DNA from: Thalassospira lucentensis | GTDB taxonomy: Bacteria > Pseudomonadota > Alphaproteobacteria > Rhodospirillales > Thalassospiraceae | Direction of reading: 5' to 3' | Assembly: GCF_001613805.1 (NCBI RefSeq) | Contig: NZ_LPVY01000024.1 | Coordinates: 62,001-126,000 of the forward strand | DNA: 64,000 bases | Part shown: positions 55,830-64,000 of the stretch, piece by piece | Layout: each line of letters opens with the position of its first letter | Numbering within the stretch: the first letter of the stretch is position 1 | Translations under genes and position numbers: made by a program | Notes under the pieces: generated by a model | The model's database searches: none | What the model was told of the DNA's origin: nothing | What the model saw: only the letters and a program-made list of their open reading frames with translations

Positions 55830-56816
55830 TCACTTTGGCGTGGTCAACAGAAATTGGTGAACATCATTACGCAATTTGTCAGCTAAACTTTCCGAATATT
55901 GCGCGTCGATGGTCTCCTTGTCACTCATCTGATGGCGAAACCACGTTAATTGCCGCTTGGCATAACGCCGGGTTTCGCGCTGTGATTTCTCTTTTGCTGT
56001 CTCAAGATCAATCTGGCCGGCAAGGTAGGCGGCTATCTCGCGCACCCCGACGGCTTTCATCACAGGGGCCGTTTCCGGCAGGTTTTCGGCCAGAAGTCCG
56101 CTGACTTCCTCGATTGCGCCCTGTTCGATCATCAAATCGAAACGCCGGTTGCAGCGATCATAAAGAATGTCGCGCGGGGGCATGTAGCATAGCTTTTTGA
56201 AAACTATGCCTTCGGGAGGTGTCACCATCGGCTCATGATGCCATGCTGCAAGACCTCGGCCGGTTCCGGCCAGAACTTCGGCTGCGCGGATCAGGCGCTG
56301 GGTGTTTGACGGATCAAGGGTGGCGGCTGTGTCGGGATCGCGTTTGGCAAAATCATTGAAAAACGCCTGATGCCCGGCTTTTTCAAGATCGGTAGTGATT
56401 TGTTGGCGAATCCCGGCGGGAATATCGGGAATCGGGGCGATCCCCGCCGTCAGGGCATTCAGATACATGCCGGTCCCCCCGGTAATGATCGGAAGCTTGC
56501 CCTTTGCATGACATTTGGCAATTTCCGCCATCGCCATGTCGCGCCACTTCCCGGCCGAACATGCCTCGCGCCCGGACAATACGCCATAAAGCCGATGCGG
56601 CGCGCATGCGATCTCACTGTCATCAGGGCGCGCACTTAACACACGTAGTTCCTTATAAACCTGCATGCTGTCGGCATTGATCACCACGCCGTCAAATGCC
56701 TCCGCCAGATCAAGCGCCAACGCGGACTTACCGCTGGCGGTTGGTCCGGCAACGATCAGGACGGGTTGGAAGGGGGCTGTGGTCTGGGCCGACATCGGAA
56801 AGGCACTTTCAATCAT
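55830..56816 (-). CDS. miaA: tRNA dimethylallyltransferase
   Basis: 328 residues. Adds an isopentenyl group to A37 of tRNAs reading U-starting codons. P-loop IVAGPTASGKSALALDLAEAF, then INADSMQVYKELRVLSARP and PIITGGTGMYLNALT. ATG 56816 and ATG 56795 are both possible and neither has a strong site. Next to ilvB as in related genomes. Confidence 0.94.
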   Translation of the reverse strand: MIESAFPMSAQTTAPFQPVLIVAGPTASGKSALALDLAEAFDGVVINADSMQVYKELRVLSARPDDSEIACAPHRLYGVLSGREACSAGKWRDMAMAEIAKCHAKGKLPIITGGTGMYLNALTAGIAPIPDIPAGIRQQITTDLEKAGHQAFFNDFAKRDPDTAATLDPSNTQRLIRAAEVLAGTGRGLAAWHHEPMVTPPEGIVFKKLCYMPPRDILYDRCNRRFDLMIEQGAIEEVSGLLAENLPETAPVMKAVGVREIAAYLAGQIDLETAKEKSQRETRRYAKRQLTWFRHQMSDKETIDAQYSESLADKLRNDVHQFLLTTPK

Positions 56817-57004
56817 TCAATTTATCGTGGTCGGCCAGTTTATGGGCTTCGACCCGCAAGGCATAGATATTAGCGTCATCATTGCGGGACAAAAACTGCG
56901 TAGAGGGGCGGCTTTGATAAAACGGCTCTTGTCTTTGCCGGTCGCAATACGGATAAAGAGCGCAATATTATTAATCTTTCGCCATGCCAAGGAGTCTGCA
57001 ATCC

Positions 57005-57895
57005 ATGGATCTGGTCCTGACCCTGATCGCTGCCCCCAATTCGAACGCGCTAGGTGACGATATTGTCGCGCGTGCCAAAACAGTTCTGGCCGGGGCCGGG
57101 GCGCGTGTCGGGGATGTTTCGTGGCTGGCGACGCGCGAGGCGTGCGATATCGGCTTTGCCGGGCTGAGCCTTGATATTGCCGATACGGCGTTACGTGATG
57201 CCGGTCTTGGTGTTGATGCCGTGACCCAGACTGCCAAAACGCGCCGCAAGAAATTGCTGATTGCCGATATGGACAGCACAATGGTCACCGGTGAAACGCT
57301 TGACGAGCTTGCGGCCTTTGCCGGGGTCAAGGACCATGTCGCCGCGATTACGGCACGCGCGATGAATGGCGAACTTGATTTCGAGGCCGCCCTTGATGAA
57401 CGCGTCGGGCTGCTTGATGGCATGTCGACCGATATGCTGGCCGAAGCCTGGAAAGAAATTGAATATACCGGCGGGGCGAAAACCTTGGTTGCGACCATGA
57501 AGGCCAATGGTGCCTTTGCCGCCCTTGTATCGGGCGGTTTTGATTACTTTACCGGTGCGGTCCGCCGCGAACTTGGTTTTGATTTCGACCAGGCCAATGT
57601 TCTGATCACCCAGGACGGCAAGCTGACCGGCAAGGTACAAAAACCGGTTCTGGACCGTCAGGCCAAGGTCGATGCGCTTGAAAAACTGACGGCAGAGCAG
57701 GGTATCGGGGTAGAGGATGCCATTGCGGTTGGTGATGGTGCTAATGATCTGCAGATGATTTCGCTTGCCGGGACAGGTGTGGCATTTCATGCCAAGCCAG
57801 CGGTTCAGGAGCAGGCGCGCATCTGCATCAATCATGGTGACCTGACCGCGTTATTATATCTGCAGGGCTATGCCAAATCCGATTTTGTGATCTGA
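57005..57895 (+). CDS. serB: Phosphoserine phosphatase
   Basis: 296 residues. HAD enzyme, last step of serine synthesis. Nucleophile region LLIADMDSTMVTGETLDELA, SGGFDYFTGAV and GDGANDLQMISLAGTGVAFHAKP. The N-terminal 80 residues are an ACT-like domain. ATG 57005 with aaggag is preferred to one 21 bp upstream. Divergent from miaA. Confidence 0.95.
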   Translation: MDLVLTLIAAPNSNALGDDIVARAKTVLAGAGARVGDVSWLATREACDIGFAGLSLDIADTALRDAGLGVDAVTQTAKTRRKKLLIADMDSTMVTGETLDELAAFAGVKDHVAAITARAMNGELDFEAALDERVGLLDGMSTDMLAEAWKEIEYTGGAKTLVATMKANGAFAALVSGGFDYFTGAVRRELGFDFDQANVLITQDGKLTGKVQKPVLDRQAKVDALEKLTAEQGIGVEDAIAVGDGANDLQMISLAGTGVAFHAKPAVQEQARICINHGDLTALLYLQGYAKSDFVI

Positions 57896-57921
57896 TCCAG
57901 GCAGCCAAAAAAACGTGCAGC

Positions 57922-57954
57922 AAAAAGGGCGACCCGCAAGGGCCGCCCTTTTTT
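57922..57954. terminator. Bidirectional terminator
   Basis: aaaaagggcg-gaccc...-cgcccttttt type hairpin between convergent serB and degP. Confidence 0.75.
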
Positions 57955-57982
57955 GATCATCGTAGAGTAAAACCCGAAGGCC

Positions 57983-59482
57983 TTATTCTTCCTTATTCAG
58001 GGTCAGGCCGAAGTAACGCGGACCTGCCGAGGTTTCAATCAGCATCAGGATGGTGCGTTTATCATCATCAAGTGCCTTTTTAACGGCATCGGCTACTTCT
58101 TCGACGGTTGAAACCGAGCTGTGCGATGCCTCGATAATGATGTCGCCTGGGCGGACACCTTTTTCTGCAGCATAGCTGTCACCATTCACATCGGTCACGA
58201 TGACACCCTCGGTGCCTTCGGCGAGGTTATAGCGGCGACGCAGTTCATCATCGACATTGGCGACCTTGAGGCCAAGTGCCTTGATTTCAGCTTCGGCAAT
58301 CGCGGCAGGTGCCTGTTCTTCACCCGGTTCTGCCGCGGTTGCGACGGTTTCTTCTTCAAGTTCGCCGAGTTCGACCTGAACGGTTTTCTTTTCACCGTCA
58401 CGCCAGATCACCACATCGACATCCTTGCCGATTTTGGTTTCGGCAACGATCCGCGGCAGGCGACGCATGCTTTCGACTTCCTTGCCATCAAACGACAGGA
58501 TGACGTCACCCTGTTTGATGCCAGCGGCTTTTGCAGGACCGTCTTCGGATACACCGGCAACCATTGCACCGGTCGATTCATCAAGGCCGACCGAGTCCGC
58601 GATATCGTCGGTCACGGTCTGGATGTGAACGCCAAGCCAGCCACGGCGGGTCCGGCCATATTCCTTGAGCTGTTCGACAACCGACTGTGCAATTGCCGAG
58701 GGAATGGCAAAACCGATCCCGACCGAACCACCGGACGGCGAATAGATCGCGCTGTTGATCCCGATGACGTCGCCATCAAGGTTGAACAGCGGTCCGCCGG
58801 AGTTCCCGCGGTTGATCGAGGCATCGGTCTGGATGAAATCGTCATACGGACCCTGATTGATGTCACGGTTACGTGCCGAAATGATCCCGGCGGTCACCGT
58901 GCCGCCAAGGCCGAACGGGTTACCGATCGCCATCGCCCAGTCGCCAATGCGGGAATGGTCTGAATCCCCCCATTTAACGAAAGGCAGGTCTTCTGTCGGT
59001 TCGACTTTCAGAAGTGCGACATCCGTTTTCGGGTCGCGACCGATCAGTTTCGCCGGAAGCGTATCGCCATCATGCAGGCGCACCGTGATTTCGTCGGCAC
59101 CGTCAATCACATGGTTGTTGGTCACGATGTAACCGTCAGCCGATATTATAAAGCCCGAACCCAGTGCGGTCGCACGGCGCTGCTGGGGAGTCTGGCCCTG
59201 GCCTTGTCCACCACCTTGTCCGTTGCGATCCATGAAGTCCTTGAAAAGATCTTCAAACGGCGAGCCGGGGGGGAACTGGAAGTCCGGACCCTGGCGTTCG
59301 GCCACCATCTGACTGGTCGAGATATTTACCACACTGGGCAGAAGCTTTTCGGCCAGGTCTGCGAAACTTTCAGGAGCGGGGCGAGCGTTCGCAATCTGCG
59401 ACACGCTGGTCACGCCAAGAAGAACAATCACCAGCGCAGCCGTAAATTTGCTTCGCGCCGGGTTGTATAATGCTTTTAGCAT
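57983..59482 (-). CDS. degP: Periplasmic serine protease, Do/DegP family
   Basis: 499 residues. Signal peptide (SKFTAALVIVLLGVTSV, cut near ANA), then trypsin-like domain with His in VTNNHVIDGADE, Asp in KTDVALLKVE, and Ser in INRGNSGGPLF, followed by two PDZ domains (GWLGVHIQTV on; GVIVTDVNGDSYAAEKGVRPGDIII). Envelope quality control. ATG 59482 is preferred as it puts the signal peptide at the start; the frame runs 74 codons further upstream. Downstream of hflK-hflC-DUF2065, as in relatives. Confidence 0.93.
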   Translation of the reverse strand: MLKALYNPARSKFTAALVIVLLGVTSVSQIANARPAPESFADLAEKLLPSVVNISTSQMVAERQGPDFQFPPGSPFEDLFKDFMDRNGQGGGQGQGQTPQQRRATALGSGFIISADGYIVTNNHVIDGADEITVRLHDGDTLPAKLIGRDPKTDVALLKVEPTEDLPFVKWGDSDHSRIGDWAMAIGNPFGLGGTVTAGIISARNRDINQGPYDDFIQTDASINRGNSGGPLFNLDGDVIGINSAIYSPSGGSVGIGFAIPSAIAQSVVEQLKEYGRTRRGWLGVHIQTVTDDIADSVGLDESTGAMVAGVSEDGPAKAAGIKQGDVILSFDGKEVESMRRLPRIVAETKIGKDVDVVIWRDGEKKTVQVELGELEEETVATAAEPGEEQAPAAIAEAEIKALGLKVANVDDELRRRYNLAEGTEGVIVTDVNGDSYAAEKGVRPGDIIIEASHSSVSTVEEVADAVKKALDDDKRTILMLIETSAGPRYFGLTLNKEE

Positions 59483-59700
59483 GTGTCTGATCCTGTTCGT
59501 TGCCGCGTTCACGGTATTGAATTTTTGCAGCACGCGATGCTGTTCTTTTGGATAGTTCATGCACCGCTTAACTAGCCAAGTTAGCGCCGAGTTTGTCAGA
59601 AATTTGGCAAGCCTGAGAAAAATCAAGGAAGAGCCCGGGTTTTTCTGTGTTTGCACACCGGAAGGCGCAGATATGCGCGAAATGGTCCCGAACTTTATCT

Positions 59701-59892
59701 TCAAAGCCAGACCCGCACGCCCCAGATCGCGGCGATGGCGACGACCGCGGCAACAAGGCCACCGATCCGTAGTTGGGATTCGGGGATTTCCTGCACCAGT
59801 TCCATCACACGTTTGGCGCCGCCCGGGAACAGCGAATAAAACATTCCCTCCAGCGCGATGGCCAGGAGAACAGCTGTAACGAGTTCCTTCAT
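59701..59892 (-). CDS. DUF2065 family small membrane protein
   Basis: 63 residues, two membrane helices separated by FPGGAKRVMELVQEIPESQLR. The G-A-K/R-R-x-M-E-x-hydrophobic linker and its place between hflC and degP are characteristic of DUF2065. Function unknown; probably in FtsH/HflKC membrane quality control by context. Confidence 0.85.
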   Translation of the reverse strand: MKELVTAVLLAIALEGMFYSLFPGGAKRVMELVQEIPESQLRIGGLVAAVVAIAAIWGVRVWL

Positions 59893-59961
59893 GGGCGTGG
59901 ACGTTCCGGCGTTTCTATGAACCTGTGTGCGATATAACTATCAACAGGACATTATTTTCAA

Positions 59962-60000
59962 ACAAAAAAGGGCGACCGGCACACTATGCCGGTCGCCCTA
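59962..60000 (-). terminator. Terminator of hflK-hflC
   Basis: A perfect 12-bp stem gggcgaccggca / tgccggtcgccc with 5-base loop; on the minus strand it is followed by tttttt. Confidence 0.85.
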
Positions 60001-60024
60001 GTGCTTTGTCCAGCACCCGTTTGT

Positions 60025-60897
60025 CTAGCGCGTTGCGCCAGGCGACGAGTTGTTAAAGTACTGGAAGAATTCGGAATCCGGTGAAATCACCATGGTCGAA
60101 CCATCTGAAAGTGCCTCACGATAGGCTTCCAGCGAACGATAGAACTCGAAGAAACCAGCATCCTTGCCATAGGCTTCACCAAGAACGATGTTCCGCTGGC
60201 CGTCACCTTCACCGCGCAGAACTTCTGCCTGACGGCGGGCTTCGGCCAGAATGCCGACGCGTTCACGATCCGCTTCTGCCTGAATTTTCGCCTTGAGCTC
60301 TTCACCCTCGGCGCGAAGCTGTGCGGCTTCGGCGATACGCGAAGAACGCATACGGTTATACACCGCCTGCGACGTTTCCTGCGGAAGATCGGTACGACCG
60401 ATACGAACATCGATCAGTTCGACGCCGAATTCCTTTGCCGGCTCTATCAGGGTTGCCTGGATTTTCTCCATGATCTGCGACCGGTTATCCGACAGAAGCG
60501 ACACAAGCGGAGCCTGTGCAAGTTCGCCACGAATAACCGAGTTCAGACGCTGCCCAAAAAGTTGAACAAAGTTCGCCGAGTTGGTTGCGCGCTGACGGAA
60601 CTGCAGCGGGTCAACGATTCTCCAACGGGCAAAGCTGTCAACATTGACACGCTTCTGGTCCGACAGAAGAACCTGCTGAACCGGCGGATCAAGTTCAAGA
60701 ATGCGGCGCTCGTAATATTCCACATTCTGGATCGGCAGCTTGAAATGCAGGCCCGGTTCGGAAACCGCATGGACCGGATTACCGAACTGAAGCACCAGCG
60801 CCTGCTGGTCCTGACGAACGGTAAACATGCACATGGATGCAACGACGGCACCAATAACGACAACGACGCCGGCAGCAATAAGTTTAGGACTAGCCAT
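60025..60897 (-). CDS. hflC: Protease modulator HflC
   Basis: 290 residues. One N-terminal membrane anchor then an SPFH/band-7 domain (VRQDQQALVLQFGNPVHAVSEPGLHFKLPIQNV) and a coiled coil (LRAEGEELKAKIQAEADRERVGILAEARRQAEVLRGEGD). Forms a membrane complex with HflK that limits FtsH protease. Its start overlaps the hflK stop by one base. Confidence 0.95.
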   Translation of the reverse strand: MASPKLIAAGVVVVIGAVVASMCMFTVRQDQQALVLQFGNPVHAVSEPGLHFKLPIQNVEYYERRILELDPPVQQVLLSDQKRVNVDSFARWRIVDPLQFRQRATNSANFVQLFGQRLNSVIRGELAQAPLVSLLSDNRSQIMEKIQATLIEPAKEFGVELIDVRIGRTDLPQETSQAVYNRMRSSRIAEAAQLRAEGEELKAKIQAEADRERVGILAEARRQAEVLRGEGDGQRNIVLGEAYGKDAGFFEFYRSLEAYREALSDGSTMVISPDSEFFQYFNNSSPGATR

Positions 60898-62027
60898 TAG
60901 TTATTGCCTCCTGCATTCGCGCGTTTCTGGATTTCAGGCAACGGCAGATAGGGAACAACGCCGTTTGCACCTTCACCGTTCTGATCAAGAATGACCTTGT
61001 TGGAGTTCTTGAGAACATCCTGCATGGTTTCAAGATACAGACGACGTGTGGTGACATCTTTCGCGGTTAGATAGGAATTATAGACCGAGATAAAGCGTTC
61101 TGCTTCACCCTGGGCATTCTTCACAACCTGATCCTTGTATGCACGAGCTTCGAGAACCAGACGTTCTGCTTCACCTTTTGCACGCGGGATGATGTCGTTG
61201 CGATAGGCCAGTGCTTCGTTCTGTGAACGGTCACGGTCCTGACGGGCACGCTGAACATCGTTGAACGCATCGATAACGTCACGCGGCGGGTCAACTTTCT
61301 GCATTTTCACTTCTGCAATGAAAATACCCGAGGCGTAGCCGTCCATGATCGATTGCAGCAGGGTGCGTGTCTGTTCTTCAACGCGGACACGACCGACCGT
61401 CAGGGCTTCTTCCAGATTGGTTTTGCCGATGACTTCGCGGATCGCACTTTCGGCTGCAAGCTTGATGGTGTTTTCCGGATCGCGGACATTAAACAGATAG
61501 GCACCGGCATCGCTGATGCGCCACTGAACGACATAATCAATGTCGATAATGTTCTGATCACCGGTCAGCATCAGGCTTTCTTCCGGGACATCGCGTGCGC
61601 CGCCAGTGCCGGTACCGTTACCACGATAACCGATCTCGATCTGGTTGGTGCGTTCGACGTTCGGCTTGATCACTTCGCCAATCGGGGCGGGCAGGAAATA
61701 ATTCAGACCCGGACCGGTTGTACCAACCCATTTGCCAAACAGAAGTGTTACACCCTGTTCGCCCGGCTGGACGCGATAGAAACCGGTCAAAAGCCACAAC
61801 CCGATTATGGCGATACCAATCAGGACAAAGCCTTTGTAACCGCCACCACCGGGGAACAGCCGCTTGAGGCGTTCCTGGCTTTTGCGAATCATTTCATCAA
61901 AATCGGGGGGCGTGTTACCACCGCCGCCACCGCCACCCTGGGGACGTTGTCCCCACGGATTGCGGCCGCCGCCATTGTTTCCGCCACCACCCCAGGGGCC
62001 GCCGCCCCCTTGTGAATTCCAAGGCAT
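60897..62027 (-). CDS. hflK: Protease modulator HflK
   Basis: 376 residues. The N terminus is cytosolic and Gly/Asn/Pro-rich (WGGGGNNGGGRNPWGQRP), then a membrane helix, SPFH domain (YRVQPGEQGVTLLFGKWVGTTGPGLNYFLPAPIGEV) and a C-terminal coiled coil. First of the pair with hflC, divergent from mrp. Confidence 0.95.
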   Translation of the reverse strand: MPWNSQGGGGPWGGGGNNGGGRNPWGQRPQGGGGGGGNTPPDFDEMIRKSQERLKRLFPGGGGYKGFVLIGIAIIGLWLLTGFYRVQPGEQGVTLLFGKWVGTTGPGLNYFLPAPIGEVIKPNVERTNQIEIGYRGNGTGTGGARDVPEESLMLTGDQNIIDIDYVVQWRISDAGAYLFNVRDPENTIKLAAESAIREVIGKTNLEEALTVGRVRVEEQTRTLLQSIMDGYASGIFIAEVKMQKVDPPRDVIDAFNDVQRARQDRDRSQNEALAYRNDIIPRAKGEAERLVLEARAYKDQVVKNAQGEAERFISVYNSYLTAKDVTTRRLYLETMQDVLKNSNKVILDQNGEGANGVVPYLPLPEIQKRANAGGNN

Positions 62028-62303
62028 CGAGTGTCTTCCTCTTCTTGCCGTTCGGTGTTTATTTATGCTTACCGATCTTGGGACATGAGCCCATTAATGA
62101 CATGCCTATTGCTTGCTTATCGCGGTCATCTGACCTATCTGCGCACCAAGCTCCGTCTGAATCCTTTTATCCGGACGGCGTTGCATGTAATTAATGGGGC
62201 CACGCCCTAAGGCCTTATATGACAGCTTGCCCTGCAAAACAACGATACGCGCCTGCAAGTTCTGTGCGATCACGGACTTAAGCCAATTTTCGGAGACTGC
62301 AAT

Positions 62304-63506
62304 ATGACCTCGCCCAACCGGGAACGCATTACTGAAGCCCTTTCGACGGTTATCGATCCGGCTGACGGCAAGAGTATCGTCGAAAAGGGTATGGTTCAAG
62401 GCATTGATATCCATGACGAAACTGTCAATGTCATGATCGCGGTGGACCCGCAGCGCGGGGCGTCGCTTGAAGACCTTCGTCTTGCTGCCGAGCGTGCCGT
62501 TGCCGATGTGAACGGGGTCACAACGGCCCGTGTGGCCCTTACGGCAGAACGTCCGAAGGGGGCTTCTGTCTCGGCACAAGGTGGTCATTCGCATCCCCAT
62601 TCCCATGGCCATACACATGGGGCGCAAGGGCCCGCACCGCAAGCCGGACAACGCCCGCAGGGGGCATCGCAAAAGCCGCTTGAACTGCCAACCGTGCGTT
62701 CGATCATCACCGTTGCATCGGGCAAGGGTGGGGTTGGCAAATCGACGACCTCCGTCAATCTGGCGCTGTCGCTGGCGGCGAAGGGGCTGAAGGTCGGTCT
62801 GCTGGATGCCGATATTTATGGGCCGAGCCTGCCGCGCATGATGGGCCTTCGCGATGCCAAGCCAACCCATTCCGACAAGGAGGGCAAAATGGTGCCGCCA
62901 TCAGCATTTGGCATCCGCATTATGTCGATCGGGTTCCTTGTCGATGAAGAACAGCCGGTGATCTGGCGTGGGCCGATGGCGATGGGCGCACTTGAACAGC
63001 TGCTGCGCGACAGCGACTGGGGCGAGCTTGACGTTCTTGTCGTCGATATGCCGCCGGGTACAGGCGATATCCAGCTTTCGATGGCGCAACGCGTCCCGGT
63101 CACCGGGGCGGTGATTGTTTCCACCCCGCAGGACATTGCCCTTTTGGATGCGCGCAAGGGGCTCAACATGTTCCGCAAGGTCAATGTTCCGGTGATGGGC
63201 CTGATCGAGAACATGAGCTATTATAAATGCCCGGAATGCGGCCATGTCGATCATGTCTTTGATCACGGTGGTGCCCGCAAGGCCGCCGACGAACTTGGCG
63301 TACCCTTCCTTGGCGAAATTCCGCTCGACCTTAAAATCCGCCTTGGCGCGGACGAAGGCAAACCGATCATCCATACCGATCCGGACGGCGAACATTCCAA
63401 GGCTTATGCTGCCATCGCCGACAAGATTGCTGCGGCAATTGATGAACGCGTAGGTCCGAAAACCGCACCGAAGAAAAGCCTGTTTCCGAAAATCAGCTTC
63501 CGCTAG
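62304..63506 (+). CDS. mrp: Mrp/NBP35-type Fe-S cluster carrier ATPase, with His-rich linker
   Basis: 400 residues. N-terminal MIP18/DUF59 domain (1-82), then a linker of residues about 83-125 with six alternating His (HSHPHSHGHTH, 95-105) and Pro/Gln, then the deviant P-loop GKGGVGKSTTS (140-150), and the C-terminal CPECG that binds a bridging Fe-S cluster at the dimer face. Delivers Fe-S clusters to apo-proteins. The His-rich linker is not a regular part of the family. Confidence 0.93.
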   Translation: MTSPNRERITEALSTVIDPADGKSIVEKGMVQGIDIHDETVNVMIAVDPQRGASLEDLRLAAERAVADVNGVTTARVALTAERPKGASVSAQGGHSHPHSHGHTHGAQGPAPQAGQRPQGASQKPLELPTVRSIITVASGKGGVGKSTTSVNLALSLAAKGLKVGLLDADIYGPSLPRMMGLRDAKPTHSDKEGKMVPPSAFGIRIMSIGFLVDEEQPVIWRGPMAMGALEQLLRDSDWGELDVLVVDMPPGTGDIQLSMAQRVPVTGAVIVSTPQDIALLDARKGLNMFRKVNVPVMGLIENMSYYKCPECGHVDHVFDHGGARKAADELGVPFLGEIPLDLKIRLGADEGKPIIHTDPDGEHSKAYAAIADKIAAAIDERVGPKTAPKKSLFPKISFR

Positions 63507-63521
63507 GTCGCTCGCTTTCGA

Positions 63522-64000
63522 TCAGTAATTGCTTGCACCCTGCAACACATCCTCGGTGATGCGTTGCAGGGTGCCGTTTTCGCGCAACTCTTCGATCGAA
63601 CGATTGATTGCGGTCATCATCGAAATCGCAGATGAGGCGCGGTTGAATACGATATAGGTCGTATTCTCACGCACGGGCTCCTCACCGCGGGTAATCTTTT
63701 CGTCTAGCTTCAACCGCTTGATCCAGACATCGCCAGCCTCCTGAATGGCAATCAGGCTATCAACCCGGCCTAGCGACAGCATCTGAAAGTTCTGTTCATC
63801 TCCGGATGCTTCGGATGCGGTAAACACGCCGCGTTTGCGTGCGTCATCGATCTGATCCCCATAGCTCCATCCGCGAATGACGCCAACGGTCTGGCCGCGC
63901 AGATCTTCAATTTCGTCCGGTTTGGGGGCAATATCGCGGTGGTGATAAAGCATCAGCCGTTCAACATGGATCGGGTCGGAGAAGTAATATTTTTTCTGGC
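63522..64000 (-). CDS. Amino-acid-type extracellular solute-binding protein (family 3), 5' end outside window
   Basis: The C-terminal 159 residues of a periplasmic binding-type protein, open to the window edge (KKYYFSDPIHVERLMLYHHR and on). DLRGQTVGVIRGWSYGDQID and DSLIAIQEAGDVWIKRLKL with FNRASSAISMMTAINRSIEELRENGTLQRITEDVL are typical of the second lobe and end of SBP_bac_3. With no transporter genes in view, it might serve a sensor or an ABC system elsewhere. Confidence 0.78.
   Translation of the reverse strand, partial: QKKYYFSDPIHVERLMLYHHRDIAPKPDEIEDLRGQTVGVIRGWSYGDQIDDARKRGVFTASEASGDEQNFQMLSLGRVDSLIAIQEAGDVWIKRLKLDEKITRGEEPVRENTTYIVFNRASSAISMMTAINRSIEELRENGTLQRITEDVLQGASNY

Overview
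The window looks like about 64 kb of chromosome from an alphaproteobacterium of the Rhodospirillales type. A marine genus such as Thalassospira is my best guess, but this is inference from gene content, gene order and protein sequence, not from a database match. Pointers are the two TRAP transport loci, the order hisG-hisD-UPF0262-phosphatase-infA-maf-rng-yacG, and the block mrp / hflK-hflC-DUF2065-degP / serB / miaA-ilvB-ilvN-ilvC. Base composition is moderately GC-rich through most of the window and visibly more AT-rich in a few accessory patches. No insertion sequence, integrase, prophage or CRISPR array was seen.

Layout. 1-1.7 kb: end of a fused TRAP permease with a UspA partner. 1.7-4.2 kb: a tiny exported protein made of Asn-Pro-Cys repeats, divergent from an exported formylglycine-generating-enzyme-like protein, then a conserved hypothetical. 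4.2-9.4 kb: cytochrome c, DUF2336 protein and a dctP-dctQ-dctM TRAP operon on the minus strand. 9.9-10.3 kb: two identical tRNA-Pro(CGG) genes. 10.4-19 kb: polyprenyl diphosphate synthase, DUF2007, a TrmN6-like methyltransferase, glyQ-glyS and pyruvate phosphate dikinase. 19-24.9 kb: YgfZ, three glycosyltransferases (probable LPS or surface glycan), small membrane proteins and an AcuI/YhdH reductase. 24.9-27.6 kb: a hybrid histidine kinase convergent with a NarL-type regulator. 27.9-32.2 kb: an accessory-looking polysaccharide patch (nucleotide-sugar epimerase and flippase) between two proteins of unknown role. 32.4-32.6 kb: two identical tRNA-Thr(GGT) genes. 32.7-41.3 kb: housekeeping run from dcd and murA through hisG-hisD to infA-maf-rng-yacG. 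41.4-45 kb: tRNA-Phe and an accessory region. 45-53 kb: CYTH-CHAD protein, photolyase, MocR regulator with a divergent flavin-binding protein, and psuG. 53-64 kb: branched-chain amino acid synthesis (ilvC, ilvN, ilvB), miaA, serB, degP, hflCK, mrp and the end of a solute-binding protein.

Most interesting places. (1) The Cys-repeat peptide and the divergent FGE-like protein at 1.76-3.27 kb, both apparently exported. (2) A 1.33-kb islet at tRNA-Phe carrying one choloylglycine-hydrolase-type gene between 101-bp direct repeats of the tRNA 3' half and its terminator. (3) A 100-bp copy of the epimerase 3' end on the far side of the AT-richer flippase gene, which looks like a recombination scar. (4) A gene-poor stretch at 43.9-45.0 kb with 96-bp direct repeats. 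(5) A short ORF ending Arg-Cys-Cys-Arg just upstream of ilvB.

Start sites were chosen by eye from ribosome-binding sites and family lengths. Functions named from protein families are inferences from sequence motifs I recognise; no search was run.
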